Source of the DNA: Lachnospiraceae bacterium
Lineage (GTDB): Bacteria > Bacillota > Clostridia > Lachnospirales > Lachnospiraceae
DNA length: 64,000 bases
Direction of reading: 5' to 3'
Assembly: GCA_017513125.1 (NCBI GenBank)
Contig: JAFWDI010000002.1
Coordinates: 62,001-126,000, forward strand
Position numbers and translations under genes: made by a program. The notes beneath the pieces were generated by a model that had not been told where the DNA came from, ran no database searches, and worked only from the letters and a program-made list of their open reading frames with translations. Positions 1-8,108 of the stretch are shown piece after piece; position 1 is the first letter of the stretch, and the number at the start of each line of letters is the position of its first letter.

Positions 1-395
1 CGAAGCACATCGAGCCGCTGCTGGAGACCGAAGTCGCTCCGATGGTCGACCAGATCCAGTATCACCCCGGGATGATGCAGACGCCGGTCGTCGACTGGTG
101 CCGGGAACACGGGATCGCGGTCGAGGGCTGGTCGCCGCTCGGCATGGGGCGGCTGCTTGAGGATCCGGTGCTGGCCGGCATTGCCGAAAAGCACGGAAAG
201 ACTCCCGCGCAGGTCTGCATCCGCTGGTGCCTGCAGACGGGTGTGGTCCCGCTCCCGAAGTCACAGACCCCGGAGCGCATCGTCTCGAACGCGCAGGTGT
301 TCGATTTCGAGCTGGACGCGGAGGACATGGCCCGGATCGCCGCGATGGACGACGGCGGGTTTTTCGACACCGACAGCACCGACTGGAACAAATAA
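1..395 (+). CDS. Aldo/keto reductase, C-terminal part (5' end outside window)
   Basis: The window opens inside this gene; the frame runs from base 3 with no start in view. About 130 C-terminal residues of an NADPH-type aldo/keto reductase are present. Visible are the barrel segment VDQIQYHPG, the GWSPLGMG segment that lines the cofactor cleft, and PLPKSQTPERI, which matches the loop that grips the NADP 2'-phosphate in diketogluconate-reductase-type members. The catalytic Asp, Tyr, Lys and His lie upstream and cannot be checked. The gene ends just before a strong hairpin terminator. The family call is firm; the substrate is unknown. Confidence 0.9.
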   Translation, partial: KHIEPLLETEVAPMVDQIQYHPGMMQTPVVDWCREHGIAVEGWSPLGMGRLLEDPVLAGIAEKHGKTPAQVCIRWCLQTGVVPLPKSQTPERIVSNAQVFDFELDAEDMARIAAMDDGGFFDTDSTDWNK

Positions 396-426
396 AAAAG
401 CGCCCCGCGGATGCGGGGCGTTTTCA
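396..426. terminator. Bidirectional intrinsic terminator
   Basis: A perfect 8-bp stem (CGCCCCGC at 401-408, GCGGGGCG at 413-420) with a GGAT loop is flanked by an A-run on the left and a T-run on the right. It sits between the convergent aldo/keto reductase and ABC-F genes, so it can end transcripts from both sides. Confidence 0.85.
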
Positions 427-445
427 TTTCGTTTCGAAGCAGTCT

Positions 446-2443
446 CTACTTCAGCTCCTCGAGCTCCTCGGAGATCTCCTCCCACTCTTCCATCAGAGTT
501 TCCAGCCGCGCCTCGAGCGCGGTCTTTTCTTCGAACAATGTCTGCAGCGCCTGATAATCCGACCCGTCCGCCGCCGCAGTTTCCTCGTCGATCTCCGCAA
601 GCCGCGTCTCGGCCTTCTCGATCTCGCGCTCGTTCGCGCGCAGCTTTTTCTCGAGCTCCTTCGTGCCGCCGCGCCTCCTGCGGCCATCCGCGCCGCCGGC
701 GCCGGCCGCGGCCTGCCGGGCCGCCTTCGCCTCGGCTTTTTCCGCCGCGCGCGCTTCCTTCCGCGCCTGCTCTTCCATGGCCCGCGCGGACTCCGCGAAG
801 CGCTTCTGCTGTTCTTCCCAGGCCGCGAACGCGTCGTAATCGCCCTTGAAATCGAACAGTCCGTCCTCGCTCATGTACCAGACGCGCTGGCAGAACTTAT
901 GGATGAAATACCGGTCGTGCGACACGAACAGCAGGTTCCCGGCATAATCCGCGATCGCCTCCTCGATCCACTCGCGCGAATCGATGTCCAGGTGGTTCGT
1001 CGGCTCGTCGAGAATCAGCAGGTTAATGCTCTCGTCCATCAGCATGCACAGCTTCAGCCGGCTCTTCTCGCCGCCCGACAGCGAGTCGACGGTCTTAAAC
1101 ACGTCGTCCCCGCGGAAGCGGAACGTCGCCAGGCGATTCCGCGCCTCCTGAGCGCTGCAGTCGGTCTCGTAGATCAGCGTATCGACCAGGTTCCTCTCCG
1201 GGTTCGCGAACGTCACGATCTGCGGCAGGTACGCCGCTTTCACGGTCGGTCCGAAGCGGAACTTTCCGCTGTCCGCCCGTTCCTCCTTCATCAGGATCTT
1301 CAGCAGGGTCGACTTTCCCGTGCCGTTATCGCCCAGCAGCGCGATCCGCTCGCCGCCCTTCACCTCGAGCTCCGGAATCGAGAACAGCTGCCGCCCGCCG
1401 TAGGACTTCGTGAGCTCCTTTACGGTCAGGACTTCATTGCCCTTAAACTCCTCCTCCGAAAACCGCGCGGTCATCCGTTTCTGCGTCTTCGGGCGCTCGG
1501 TCTTCCGCAGCCGCTCGATGCGCCGCTCCATGTTCTTCGCGCGCTTATACTGCTTATCGTTTCCCATGAACGCCCACACGCGCATCTGCGCCGCGGCGCC
1601 CTGCAGCTGCTCGATCTTCGCCTGTTCCTTTTCGTACTGTTTCAGGCGCTCCTCGTAGCGGTGCTGTTTCTCCTGCACGTAAAACGAATAGTTTCCGGCG
1701 TAATGCTCGGCGCGCCCGTCGAGGATCTCGACGATCCGCGCGACGACGTGGTCCAGGAACCAGCGGTCGTGTGAGATGGCAATGACCGTCCCCTTATAGT
1801 GCGCGAGGAAATCCTCGAGCCAGATGATCGCGTTCAGATCCAGATGGTTCGTCGGCTCGTCGAGCAGGAGGATGTCATTATCCTCCAGGATCAGGCGGGC
1901 CATGTTGATCCGGGTCTTCTCGCCGCCCGAGAGCGCCGCGAACTTCCGCCGGCGCAGGTCTTCCTCGATGCCGAGGCCCGCGCAGACCTTATTCAGCGTG
2001 ATCTCGCGCGTATACCCGCCGCCGTTCTCGAACGCCGCCTGTACGCGCATGTAGCGGTCCGCGAGCTTCCGGTCAATGCCCCCGTCCGCCGGGCCGCCGG
2101 CCTCTCCCTGCTCCGCCATCTTCCGGTGAAGCTCCTCGAGCTCCGCCTCCAGAGCTTTCAGCTGGTCGAACGCGGTGTCGAGCACGTCCAGGACCGTGTA
2201 CTCCTCTGGATAGACCGGGATCTGCGAGAGCACGCCCACATGCCGGTCCGGGGCGATAAACACCGCCCCCTCGTCATAGTCGAGCTCGCCCGTGATGATC
2301 TTAAAGAGCGTGGTCTTCCCGGCGCCGTTCGCGCCCAGGAGACCGATGTGCTCCCCGGAATCGACCTGCATGGAAAAGCCGTCGAGGACAGGTTCCCCGA
2401 CTTCGAATTCCTTTACCAGATTGTCGACTTTGATCTCGATCAT
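446..2443 (-). CDS. ABC-F family ATP-binding protein
   Basis: 665 residues with two ABC ATPase domains on one chain and no membrane segments, the layout of ABC-F proteins, which act on ribosomes. Domain 1 has Walker A GANGAGKT near residue 37, signature LSGGEKTR and LLLDEPTNHLD. Domain 2 has GDNGTGKST, signature LSGGEKSR and LILDEPTNHLD. A charged linker joins them, and the C-terminus is an Ala/Glu/Arg-rich coiled coil of about 120 residues, as in Uup/YdiF-like members. It lies 64 bases downstream of the alcohol dehydrogenase gene on the same strand. Some ABC-F proteins give antibiotic resistance, but nothing here separates that from a housekeeping translation role. Confidence 0.92.
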   Translation of the reverse strand: MIEIKVDNLVKEFEVGEPVLDGFSMQVDSGEHIGLLGANGAGKTTLFKIITGELDYDEGAVFIAPDRHVGVLSQIPVYPEEYTVLDVLDTAFDQLKALEAELEELHRKMAEQGEAGGPADGGIDRKLADRYMRVQAAFENGGGYTREITLNKVCAGLGIEEDLRRRKFAALSGGEKTRINMARLILEDNDILLLDEPTNHLDLNAIIWLEDFLAHYKGTVIAISHDRWFLDHVVARIVEILDGRAEHYAGNYSFYVQEKQHRYEERLKQYEKEQAKIEQLQGAAAQMRVWAFMGNDKQYKRAKNMERRIERLRKTERPKTQKRMTARFSEEEFKGNEVLTVKELTKSYGGRQLFSIPELEVKGGERIALLGDNGTGKSTLLKILMKEERADSGKFRFGPTVKAAYLPQIVTFANPERNLVDTLIYETDCSAQEARNRLATFRFRGDDVFKTVDSLSGGEKSRLKLCMLMDESINLLILDEPTNHLDIDSREWIEEAIADYAGNLLFVSHDRYFIHKFCQRVWYMSEDGLFDFKGDYDAFAAWEEQQKRFAESARAMEEQARKEARAAEKAEAKAARQAAAGAGGADGRRRRGGTKELEKKLRANEREIEKAETRLAEIDEETAAADGSDYQALQTLFEEKTALEARLETLMEEWEEISEELEELK

Positions 2444-2458
2444 ACGTCTCTCATGATC

Positions 2459-2484
2459 GGGCGCCGGCCGAACCGCCGGCGCCC
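2459..2484. repeat. 10-bp GC hairpin between two genes
   Basis: A perfect inverted repeat, GGGCGCCGGC and GCCGGCGCCC with a 6-base loop, fills the gap between the alcohol dehydrogenase stop and the ABC-F start. There is no T-run on either side, so it is not a standard terminator. It could damp read-through into the ABC-F gene or protect the upstream mRNA end; that is inference. Confidence 0.5.
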
Positions 2485-2507
2485 GCGTACGTCATCTCCG
2501 GTCCGGT

Positions 2508-3659
2508 TCAGCAGTAAGTATCGTAAACCTTCCCCAGAAGCTCACGGATCTCATCCTCGGTCGGCTTCTTCAGGCCGAACGTGGACATGATCTCGTTCTT
2601 CGTATACTCGGTGCAGTTCAGGAAGTCCTCGCGCTTAAAGCCGAGGTCCTTCGGCGTGGGCAGGCCCCACTTCTTAAACGCCGCGCGCAGATACTCCGCG
2701 ATCTCGTGAGGGAACACCGCGGGATCGTCCGTGGACAGCTCGCAGTCGATCAGCTTCGCGACCTTCAGATACTTCTTCGGGCAGGCGTCCGCCATGTACT
2801 CGATGATGACCGGCGTCACCCAGGCGCAGCCGTAGCCGTGCGGAATGTGATAGTTCGCGCCCATCGCGTGTGCCATAGCATGGCCCAGATGCACGGGAGC
2901 GTCGGCAAAGGCGCGGCCGCCGGCATTGCTCGCGATCGCGAGGTTTTCACGCGCCTCGGCGTTTTCCGGATCGTCCGCCGCGACCGGCAGCCAGTGGAAC
3001 ACGCGGTCGAACACGTCGTAAGCGAGGATGTCCGTGTTCGGGTTCGGGTTCATGGCCGAGCACAGCGCCTCGTTCGCGTGGCTCATCGCGTCGATGCCCG
3101 TGTACAATGTCGCGTCCCGCGGCACCGTGTAAGTCATCTCCGGATCGACGATCGCGTAGTGCGAAAGCGCGAACACACCCGTCTTATAATGCGTCTCGGT
3201 GTTCGTCACGACGGCCACGGCCGTGTTTTCGGAACCGGTGCCCGAAGTCGTCGGAATCATGATGTTCTTCACCTGCGGGCGGAACTGCGGGATCGGTGCC
3301 AGCAGCTCGTCGCGTCCGATGTCGCTGCCGTTCAGGACCGAAGCCGCCTTCGCCGCGTCCAGCGTGCTGCCGCCGCCGATGCCGATGATGCCGTCGGCGC
3401 CGAACTCCTCGCCCATCTTCCCTGCCGCGACCACGGTGTAGTCGGGCGCGTCCGTCTCGATCCCGTCGTAGATCACGTAAGGGATCCCCGCCTCGTCGAG
3501 CGACGCCTCGATCTTCTTCGTGAGGCCGAGCTCCACGACCTTCGGGTCAGCCATGATCAGGGCTCTCGTGATGCCCTGCTCCTTCGCCACGCGGCCGGTC
3601 TCCGCCGCTGCACCCGCGCCGAACAGGACCGGGCAAAGCTGATTAAATGTACAACTCAT
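2508..3659 (-). CDS. Iron-containing alcohol dehydrogenase
   Basis: 383 residues, the normal size for family III (Fe-dependent) NAD(P)H alcohol dehydrogenases, which interconvert aldehydes or ketones and alcohols in the cytoplasm. The N-terminal half shows GIGGGSTLDAAKAAS for nucleotide binding. PTTSGTGSE follows, and the C-terminal half has the metal-binding histidine segments HLGHAMAHAMGANYHIPHG. The start is supported by AAAGGAG 5 bases upstream. In this fermentative setting it could reduce aldehydes made by the GRE pathway and regenerate NAD+, but it is far from those genes and its substrate cannot be read from sequence. Confidence 0.93.
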   Translation of the reverse strand: MSCTFNQLCPVLFGAGAAAETGRVAKEQGITRALIMADPKVVELGLTKKIEASLDEAGIPYVIYDGIETDAPDYTVVAAGKMGEEFGADGIIGIGGGSTLDAAKAASVLNGSDIGRDELLAPIPQFRPQVKNIMIPTTSGTGSENTAVAVVTNTETHYKTGVFALSHYAIVDPEMTYTVPRDATLYTGIDAMSHANEALCSAMNPNPNTDILAYDVFDRVFHWLPVAADDPENAEARENLAIASNAGGRAFADAPVHLGHAMAHAMGANYHIPHGYGCAWVTPVIIEYMADACPKKYLKVAKLIDCELSTDDPAVFPHEIAEYLRAAFKKWGLPTPKDLGFKREDFLNCTEYTKNEIMSTFGLKKPTEDEIRELLGKVYDTYC

Positions 3660-3730
3660 AATAACTCCTTTTCGTATGCCGCATACTGTGTACTGTATAC
3701 CTTATACCGGCTCCCGTCCGGGTCCGCCGG

Positions 3731-4948
3731 TCAATAAACATTCGACGTCGAAACTTCCTTCACGTCATACCCCGCCGCGGTCATCGCGTCGAGGATCTCC
3801 TTCTTATGATCTTTTCCGAACGCCTCCAGTGTGACCTTCAGCTCCACGCCGGCGTGCCGGTTAATATTCACGAACTGGTTATGCTCCAGGCGGATGACAT
3901 TGCCCTGTTCTCTCGCGATCAGTTCCGCGACCTTCAGCAGCTCGCCCGGACGGTCGGGCAGCTGCACCGAAAACGTGAAGATGCGCCCGCGCCCGATCAG
4001 GCCGTGCTGCACGAGCGACGAGACCGTGATCACGTCCATGTTTCCGCCGGAAAGCAGCGGCACGACGTTCTTTCCCTTCACGTCCAGATGCGCGAGCGCC
4101 GCGACCGTTAGCAGTCCCGCGTTCTCGACGATCATCTTATGCCGTTCCATCATATCGAGGAACGCCTCGACGAGCTCGTCGTCCTCGATCGTGACGATCT
4201 CGTCGACGTTCTGCCGCACGTAGGGGAAGACCTTCTCGCCCGGGGTCTTCACCGCGACGCCGTCGGCGATCGTCTGTGTGACGGGCAATGTCACGACATG
4301 CCCCGCCTCCACGCTCGCCTTCATGGACGCGGCGCCGACGGGTTCCACGCCGATGACCTTCACGCCGGGGTTCAGCAGCTTCGCGAGCGTCGCGACGCCC
4401 GCCGCCAGGCCGCCGCCGCCGATCGGGACCAGGATCATGTCCACGTCCGGCAGATCCTGAAAGATCTCATAGGCGATCGTGCCCTGGCCCGTCGCGATCG
4501 TCAGGTCGTCGAACGGATGCACATAGGTCAGCCCTTCCTCGGCGGACAGGCGCGCGGCCACCGCCGCGGCCTCGTCGAAATCCCCGCCGGTCAGGACCAC
4601 GTTCGCTCCGAGGTCCTTCGTGTTATTTACCTTCACGAGCGGAGTCGTCGTCGGCATGACGATCGTCGCCTTCACGCCCGACTCGCGCGCCGCGTAGGCC
4701 ACGCCCTGCGCGTGGTTTCCGGCCGAAGCAGTCACGAGCCCGCGTGAACGCTCCTCATCCGTGAGCTTACTGCACTTATAATACGCGCCGCGGATCTTAT
4801 ACGCGCCCGTCACCTGCATGTTCTCGGGCTTCAGGTAGACCCGGCAGTCGTGCATCTTCGAAAAATGCGGGCTGTACACCAAGTGCGTGGGGTGCAGTAC
4901 GCCGTCGAGCGTCCTGCGCGCATCTTTAAAATCGTCCAATGTCATCAT
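3731..4948 (-). CDS. ilvA: Threonine ammonia-lyase with C-terminal ACT domain
   Basis: 405 residues. This PLP enzyme deaminates threonine to 2-oxobutyrate and ammonia. The N-terminal 310 residues are a fold-type II PLP domain: GAYKIRGA holds the Schiff-base lysine, SAGNHAQGVAYAA is the substrate loop, and PIGGGGLAAG binds the cofactor phosphate. The last 80 residues form one ACT regulatory domain (FSVQLPDRPGELLKV). The single ACT domain and length match the short clostridial/catabolic form rather than the 510-residue biosynthetic enzyme. It has its own promoter upstream and lies divergent from the PerR-like gene. The product 2-oxobutyrate could feed isoleucine synthesis or propionate formation. 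Confidence 0.93.
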   Translation of the reverse strand: MMTLDDFKDARRTLDGVLHPTHLVYSPHFSKMHDCRVYLKPENMQVTGAYKIRGAYYKCSKLTDEERSRGLVTASAGNHAQGVAYAARESGVKATIVMPTTTPLVKVNNTKDLGANVVLTGGDFDEAAAVAARLSAEEGLTYVHPFDDLTIATGQGTIAYEIFQDLPDVDMILVPIGGGGLAAGVATLAKLLNPGVKVIGVEPVGAASMKASVEAGHVVTLPVTQTIADGVAVKTPGEKVFPYVRQNVDEIVTIEDDELVEAFLDMMERHKMIVENAGLLTVAALAHLDVKGKNVVPLLSGGNMDVITVSSLVQHGLIGRGRIFTFSVQLPDRPGELLKVAELIAREQGNVIRLEHNQFVNINRHAGVELKVTLEAFGKDHKKEILDAMTAAGYDVKEVSTSNVY

Positions 4949-4981
4949 AGCGATGTATTCCTCCGTCTGACGTTCCCCGAA

Positions 4982-5010
4982 ATCATAACATTGAACGAGG
5001 GCGATGACAA
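4982..5010 (-). promoter_or_regulatory. Promoter of threonine ammonia-lyase gene
   Basis: Read on the minus strand, TTGTCA (5005-5010) and TATGAT (4982-4987) are separated by 17 bases, a good sigma-A match. The start codon lies about 35 bases downstream with a GGAGG ribosome site between. Confidence 0.7.
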
Positions 5011-5067
5011 CCGCGGCGGGGCGCCGACATTGTCCTTATTTTTATACGAAAGCGGTAGGCTTTTCCC

Positions 5068-5096
5068 TTGACAGGGAACATGTTACATACTATGAT
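5068..5096 (+). promoter_or_regulatory. Promoter of PerR-like gene
   Basis: TTGACA (5068-5073) and TATGAT (5091-5096) with a 17-base spacer form a near-consensus sigma-A promoter. The likely transcript start is just upstream of the PerR-box-like palindrome at 5111. Confidence 0.75.
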
Positions 5097-5110
5097 GGTC
5101 TCAAATTCAG

Positions 5111-5125
5111 TAATAATTCTTATTA
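5111..5125 (+). promoter_or_regulatory. PerR-box-like operator
   Basis: The 15-base sequence has a 7-1-7 layout (TAATAAT, T, CTTATTA) with one mismatch between arms. It resembles the AT-rich 7-1-7 PerR box of Firmicutes. It lies between the promoter and the start of the PerR-like gene, where a repressor would block its own transcription. Confidence 0.55.
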
Positions 5126-5140
5126 TCAGGAGAGTATCTG

Positions 5141-5539
5141 ATGCGGACACTCAAATACAGCCGCCAGCGGGAATACATTAAGTCGTGCCTCGCGGCGACG
5201 GACACTCACCCTACAGCGAACGACATCTATCTGGCCGTAAAGGAAGAATATCCGAAGATCAGCCTCGGAACCGTCTACCGGAACCTGTCGCTGCTCGTGG
5301 AGCTGGGCGAGGCGAAGCGCCTGACCGACACGAACGGGACGGACCACTTCGACGCGATCACGAGGCCTCACGCGCATTTCGTGTGCGCCGCGTGCCAGCA
5401 GATCCGCGACTTCCCCTCGATCCTCGAGGAGGCTGCCGAGAAATTCTCGGCCGGGTTCGCGGGTGAGATCACGGACTATGATATTTATTTTTACGGGAAG
5501 TGCCCCGCGTGCGCCGCGGAGAGTGCGGAGGGGAATTAA
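5141..5539 (+). CDS. perR: Fur-family regulator, PerR-like
   Basis: 132 residues, typical for the Fur superfamily. The N-terminal winged helix contains TANDIYLAVKEEYPKISLGTVYRNL, the hallmark DNA-reading region. The C-terminal dimer domain has HFDAITRPHAHFVC for the regulatory metal and two CxxC pairs (CAAC and CPAC) for structural zinc. The gene lies 120 bases upstream of rubrerythrin and has a PerR-box-like palindrome in its leader, so a peroxide-sensing repressor of oxidative-stress genes is the best reading. Zur or Fur roles cannot be excluded by sequence alone. A start at 5141 is supported by AGGAGA 7 bases upstream. Confidence 0.85.
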   Translation: MRTLKYSRQREYIKSCLAATDTHPTANDIYLAVKEEYPKISLGTVYRNLSLLVELGEAKRLTDTNGTDHFDAITRPHAHFVCAACQQIRDFPSILEEAAEKFSAGFAGEITDYDIYFYGKCPACAAESAEGN

Positions 5540-5659
5540 TGTTCCTGCCGCGCGGCGTCCGAAAGGTCCCGGCGGCGAGGCATTGACTGATAAAGATATT
5601 AAGGAAACCACAGGCTCCGGCATTGCCGGAACACATCACACACAAAGGAGATCAGTTTT

Positions 5660-6202
5660 ATGAAGAAGTTTGTTTGTACTGTATGCGGTTACGTTTACGA
5701 GGGCGACGCCGCCCCCGAGTTCTGCCCCGTCTGCAAGGCTCCTGCCGATAAGTTTAAAGAGCAGGCCGGTGAGCAGGTCTGGGCCGCCGAGCACGTGGTC
5801 GGCGTGGCGCAGGGCGCTCCCGAAGACATCATCGCGGATCTGCGCGCGAACTTCCAGGGCGAGTGCTCCGAGGTCGGTATGTATCTGGCCATGGCGAGAG
5901 TCGCTCACAGAGAGGGTTATCCGGAGATCGGTCTGTACTGGGAGAAGGCCGCGTACGAAGAGGCCGAGCATGCCGCGAAGTTCGCGGAGCTGCTGGGCGA
6001 GGTCGTGACCGACAGCACGAAGAAGAACCTTGAGATGCGCGTCGACGCCGAGTTCGGTGCGACCGACGGAAAGACCGACCTGGCGAAGCGCGCGAAGGCC
6101 CTGAACCTGGACGCGATTCACGACACCGTGCATGAGATGGCACGCGACGAGGCTCGACACGGGAAAGCATTGAAAGGCTTACTCGAGAGATACTTTGGGT
6201 AA
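5660..6202 (+). CDS. Reverse-type rubrerythrin; last codons supplied by an integrated element
   Basis: 180 residues. Rubrerythrins reduce hydrogen peroxide in anaerobes using a diiron centre fed by a rubredoxin-type iron. Here the rubredoxin domain is N-terminal ([10 protein letters not shown] and CPVCKAP, residues 6-26), the reversed order seen in clostridial revRbr. A four-helix ferritin-like domain follows, with diiron motifs [15 protein letters not shown] and DEARHG. A start at 5660 is supported by AAAGGAG. The last 12 codons lie to the right of the 23-bp recombination core at 6143-6165 and so come from the integrated element. A second copy of the gene end (19656-19736) shows the original tail read LLDRYFG where this one reads LLERYFG. 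Confidence 0.92.
   Translation: MKKFVCTVCGYVYEGDAAPEFCPVCKAPADKFKEQAGEQVWAAEHVVGVAQGAPEDIIADLRANFQGECSEVGMYLAMARVAHREGYPEIGLYWEKAAYEEAEHAAKFAELLGEVVTDSTKKNLEMRVDAEFGATDGKTDLAKRAKALNLDAIHDTVHEMARDEARHGKALKGLLERYFG
6143..6165 (+). repeat. attL core (23-bp direct repeat, left copy)
   Basis: These 23 bases recur exactly at 19677-19699. They lie inside the rubrerythrin reading frame and encode the end of the ferritin-like helix (RDEARHG). A short palindrome, CGAGGCTCG, sits in the middle, as expected around a tyrosine recombinase crossover. Homology continues with silent changes on both sides. Confidence 0.88.
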
Positions 6203-6240
6203 GTGACATTCCCCGAGATTCCGGCTATATTGTAACACAG

Positions 6241-6266
6241 GGGATCGCTTCGGCGGTCCCTTTTTG
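6241..6266 (+). terminator. Intrinsic terminator after rubrerythrin
   Basis: An 8-bp stem GGGATCGC/GCGGTCCC closed by a TTCG tetraloop is followed by TTTTT. It lies 38 bases after the rubrerythrin stop but inside the element, so the element also supplies this terminator. Confidence 0.85.
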
Positions 6267-6288
6267 TTGGAAAAAATCGAGAAGAAAA

Positions 6289-6361
6289 TTGGACATATAG
6301 CGTCACTCCCTCCGTTCCGGGGTGTTTTCGGGGTCTGAAAGTGGACATACGAATTGGACAT
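6289..6361 (+). promoter_or_regulatory. Left-end candidate integrase arm sites
   Basis: GGACAT is repeated three times in the same orientation: TTGGACAT at 6289, GTGGACAT at 6341 and TTGGACAT at 6354. The first extends into AGCGTCA. The right end of the element has the same motifs (TTGGACAT at 19584; GGACA plus AGCGTCA at 19534-19548). Matched repeats near both ends fit arm-type binding sites of a tyrosine recombinase. Confidence 0.5.
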
Positions 6362-6521
6362 TTTGTTTGGCATCGCTAACCGTCCCTTCGGGTCATAATC
6401 TCCCGTCGCGCTCGATCGGCGTAGATCGCAAAAGGTTGCCGCTGCGCGGCGTTCTTCTTCGTGCTGTCCGCCCGCTTCGCGGGCCCTATCGCCCGAACAT
6501 CCGCATCGATCTCAAAATAGT

Positions 6522-6680
6522 CAACATAGTGGCTATATAGTCGCCTTTCTGACCATTGTCTCACTATTGTGACTATATAGTCTGTATTCTGAGACATTGT
6601 CTCAGTAAGGTGACTATTCCCTGTATCAGTACTGTGACTATTGTTTCAGTAAGGTGACTATTTTTCAGTAAGGTGACTAC
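6522..6680 (+). repeat. Iteron-like repeat array (possible replication origin)
   Basis: A 15-base motif, consensus CAGTAAGGTGACTAT, appears at 6603, 6627, 6647 and 6666 with near-identity, spaced 19-24 bases. More distant copies at 6522 and 6562 are spaced about 40 bases. The array lies in a 760-base gene-free stretch (6203-6962) with an AT-rich right side. Helical-turn spacing of short direct repeats is typical of iteron origins or partition sites. Elsewhere in this gap only short hairpins (around 6435-6495) were seen, and no convincing gene. Confidence 0.6.
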
Positions 6681-6962
6681 CGTTCCCGCCCATCCGAATA
6701 TCTCTCCCGGTCTCTTTTCTTGTTAGAATGATAAGGATATAGCGGGATGAGCGGCTGAGGGATATTTTTTGGATGTGCGGGAGGGTATCCTCTCGGAAGG
6801 GAGGAAAAGGGGGCCTCCGGATATTTATCAAGGCGCAAAATATCGGTTCAGGATATTTTTTGCCGGTAAAACACCCCTAAAACGGGCAAAAACGGGATAT
6901 ATTCATCCCGTTTTCATCCCTAATTCTCTAAATGGGGATATTTTTAAAAATATCCCTCTCTA

Positions 6963-7322
6963 TTAACAATCATCCCCTTCATCACCAGGTATAACGCCGG
7001 AAGAGCACATCTGTAGAAGCGTCATGCGCGCCAGACCTTCATCTACTTCCGTTTCTGATATATTCAGTTTCGCTGCAATGTATCTCCTGACTACTACCTC
7101 GCCGCGATCCCGGCTCTCTACGAATGCATCTCCATACTGTGGTTCTAAGCGGCGAAGCCAGCCAAGAAAGGCAACGCCCCGTGTACCGTCGGGCAGTAGC
7201 TTTCCCCGTTCCTCGATGTCATGCATCAGACGGATGACGGAGAGATACAGATCCCCGGCATGGCGGCAATCTGCAACCGTAGCTATCAGATCAGTTGGCG
7301 CTCCTGTCGTTTCCATACGCAC
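6963..7322 (-). CDS. Hypothetical protein, 119 aa
   Basis: I do not recognise a family. The protein is soluble, acidic and mostly helical by composition, with a Cys near the end and an acidic tail (GDEGDDC). It is the last of three minus-strand genes (7943 to 6963) that overlap each other, which suggests translational coupling. Its start lies 32 bases inside the preceding gene. It faces the iteron-like array, so a plasmid-maintenance role is possible but unsupported by any motif. Confidence 0.6.
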   Translation of the reverse strand: MRMETTGAPTDLIATVADCRHAGDLYLSVIRLMHDIEERGKLLPDGTRGVAFLGWLRRLEPQYGDAFVESRDRGEVVVRRYIAAKLNISETEVDEGLARMTLLQMCSSGVIPGDEGDDC

Positions 7323-7746
7323 ACCCCCTCATTTTTAGGTCAACATAGCGAGCCGTCGTCTCACCAATACGGTGGCTCGTGATATAATCCATCACCTCCT
7401 GGAGAGCCTTTTGTGGGTTCATTCCGTGAGGAACGGACAAATGCTCAAGAGCATAGTTCGCGACTGCAACAGCTGCCTCGTCAGCACGAATCGCTTGTGT
7501 TTTCAATGCTTTCAGTAAAGCCAGAAAGACCTCTGCCTCTCTGGGGTTCAGATGAATAGACACATCTGTTGCACCATTATTGGCCTTCTCTCTTTGTCGG
7601 TTTGTTGTTCGGTTCACTGGATCAGTATCCGTAATATGCATGATGTGGGTCATGCATGTTTCAGTATCGCCCGGAATCTCACCCGATATGGCAACGTGTG
7701 CTCGCATATCCTCTGAAATCCTAATTTTCATACCTCTGTTGTTCAT
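7291..7746 (-). CDS. Hypothetical protein, 151 aa
   Basis: No family recognised. The N-terminal 50 residues are polar and probably flexible. The middle segment, DVSIHLNPREAEVFLALLKALK, looks like a short strand followed by helices and resembles the opening of the small element proteins at 14329 and 14972. The start overlaps the stop of the upstream 66-residue gene by 4 bases (ATGA type), a sign of coupled translation. An alternative start five codons in (Met6) is possible. Confidence 0.6.
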   Translation of the reverse strand: MNNRGMKIRISEDMRAHVAISGEIPGDTETCMTHIMHITDTDPVNRTTNRQREKANNGATDVSIHLNPREAEVFLALLKALKTQAIRADEAAVAVANYALEHLSVPHGMNPQKALQEVMDYITSHRIGETTARYVDLKMRGCAYGNDRSAN

Positions 7747-7943
7747 TCATTACTGTGCTTAAAATACGAGACTACTTTCTCGCCATGAGTTAATGTCACA
7801 TACTGTCCGCACAGATCACACATGAATAGCCCGCTTGACGCAGACACAGTCCCGCCAGGATGAAGTGCAGCTGCCTGTTTCGCAGTAATTTTCACCCAAT
7901 CATGATCTTTCCACATTTTCACATGTGTTAAGGCAGGACCCAC
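7743..7943 (-). CDS. Small CxxC protein with CoiA-like zinc-ribbon segment
   Basis: 66 residues starting at a GTG codon with AAAGGAG 9 bases upstream. The C-terminal half reads LFMCDLCGQYVTLTHGE, followed by YFKHSNE. That is a CxxC pair plus a C-terminal His, like the N-terminal ribbon of CoiA-type proteins, but the nuclease domain of CoiA is absent. It may be a stand-alone ribbon or a truncated relative. It is the first gene of a three-gene coupled set. Confidence 0.55.
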   Translation of the reverse strand: MGPALTHVKMWKDHDWVKITAKQAAALHPGGTVSASSGLFMCDLCGQYVTLTHGEKVVSYFKHSNE

Positions 7944-8014
7944 AACAACCTGCTCCTTTCAAGGCACATCTTTGCATTCATCTGTGTACAAGAACCTTAG
8001 TTCTCCATGTGATG

Positions 8015-8041
8015 GTTGACGATTATAGGTTAATTGTTGAC
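8015..8041 (-). promoter_or_regulatory. Candidate promoter/operator for the 7943-6963 genes
   Basis: On the minus strand a perfect TATAAT (8022-8027) has no good -35. It is flanked by two plus-strand copies of GTTGAC (8015-8020 and 8036-8041), 21 bases apart, about two helical turns. That layout would suit an operator over a promoter. Confidence 0.3.
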
Positions 8042-8108
8042 CCCTTTAGTCTCCTTTCTCTTTCCTCCTTGGTACAGATGCTTTGCCATTGCACAACCAT
8101 TATGTACC

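Noticed and set aside
6522..6680. The repeat array as a CRISPR array
   Set aside because: Repeats are only 15 bases, spacers 4-9 or 25 bases, and no cas gene is present; iterons fit better.
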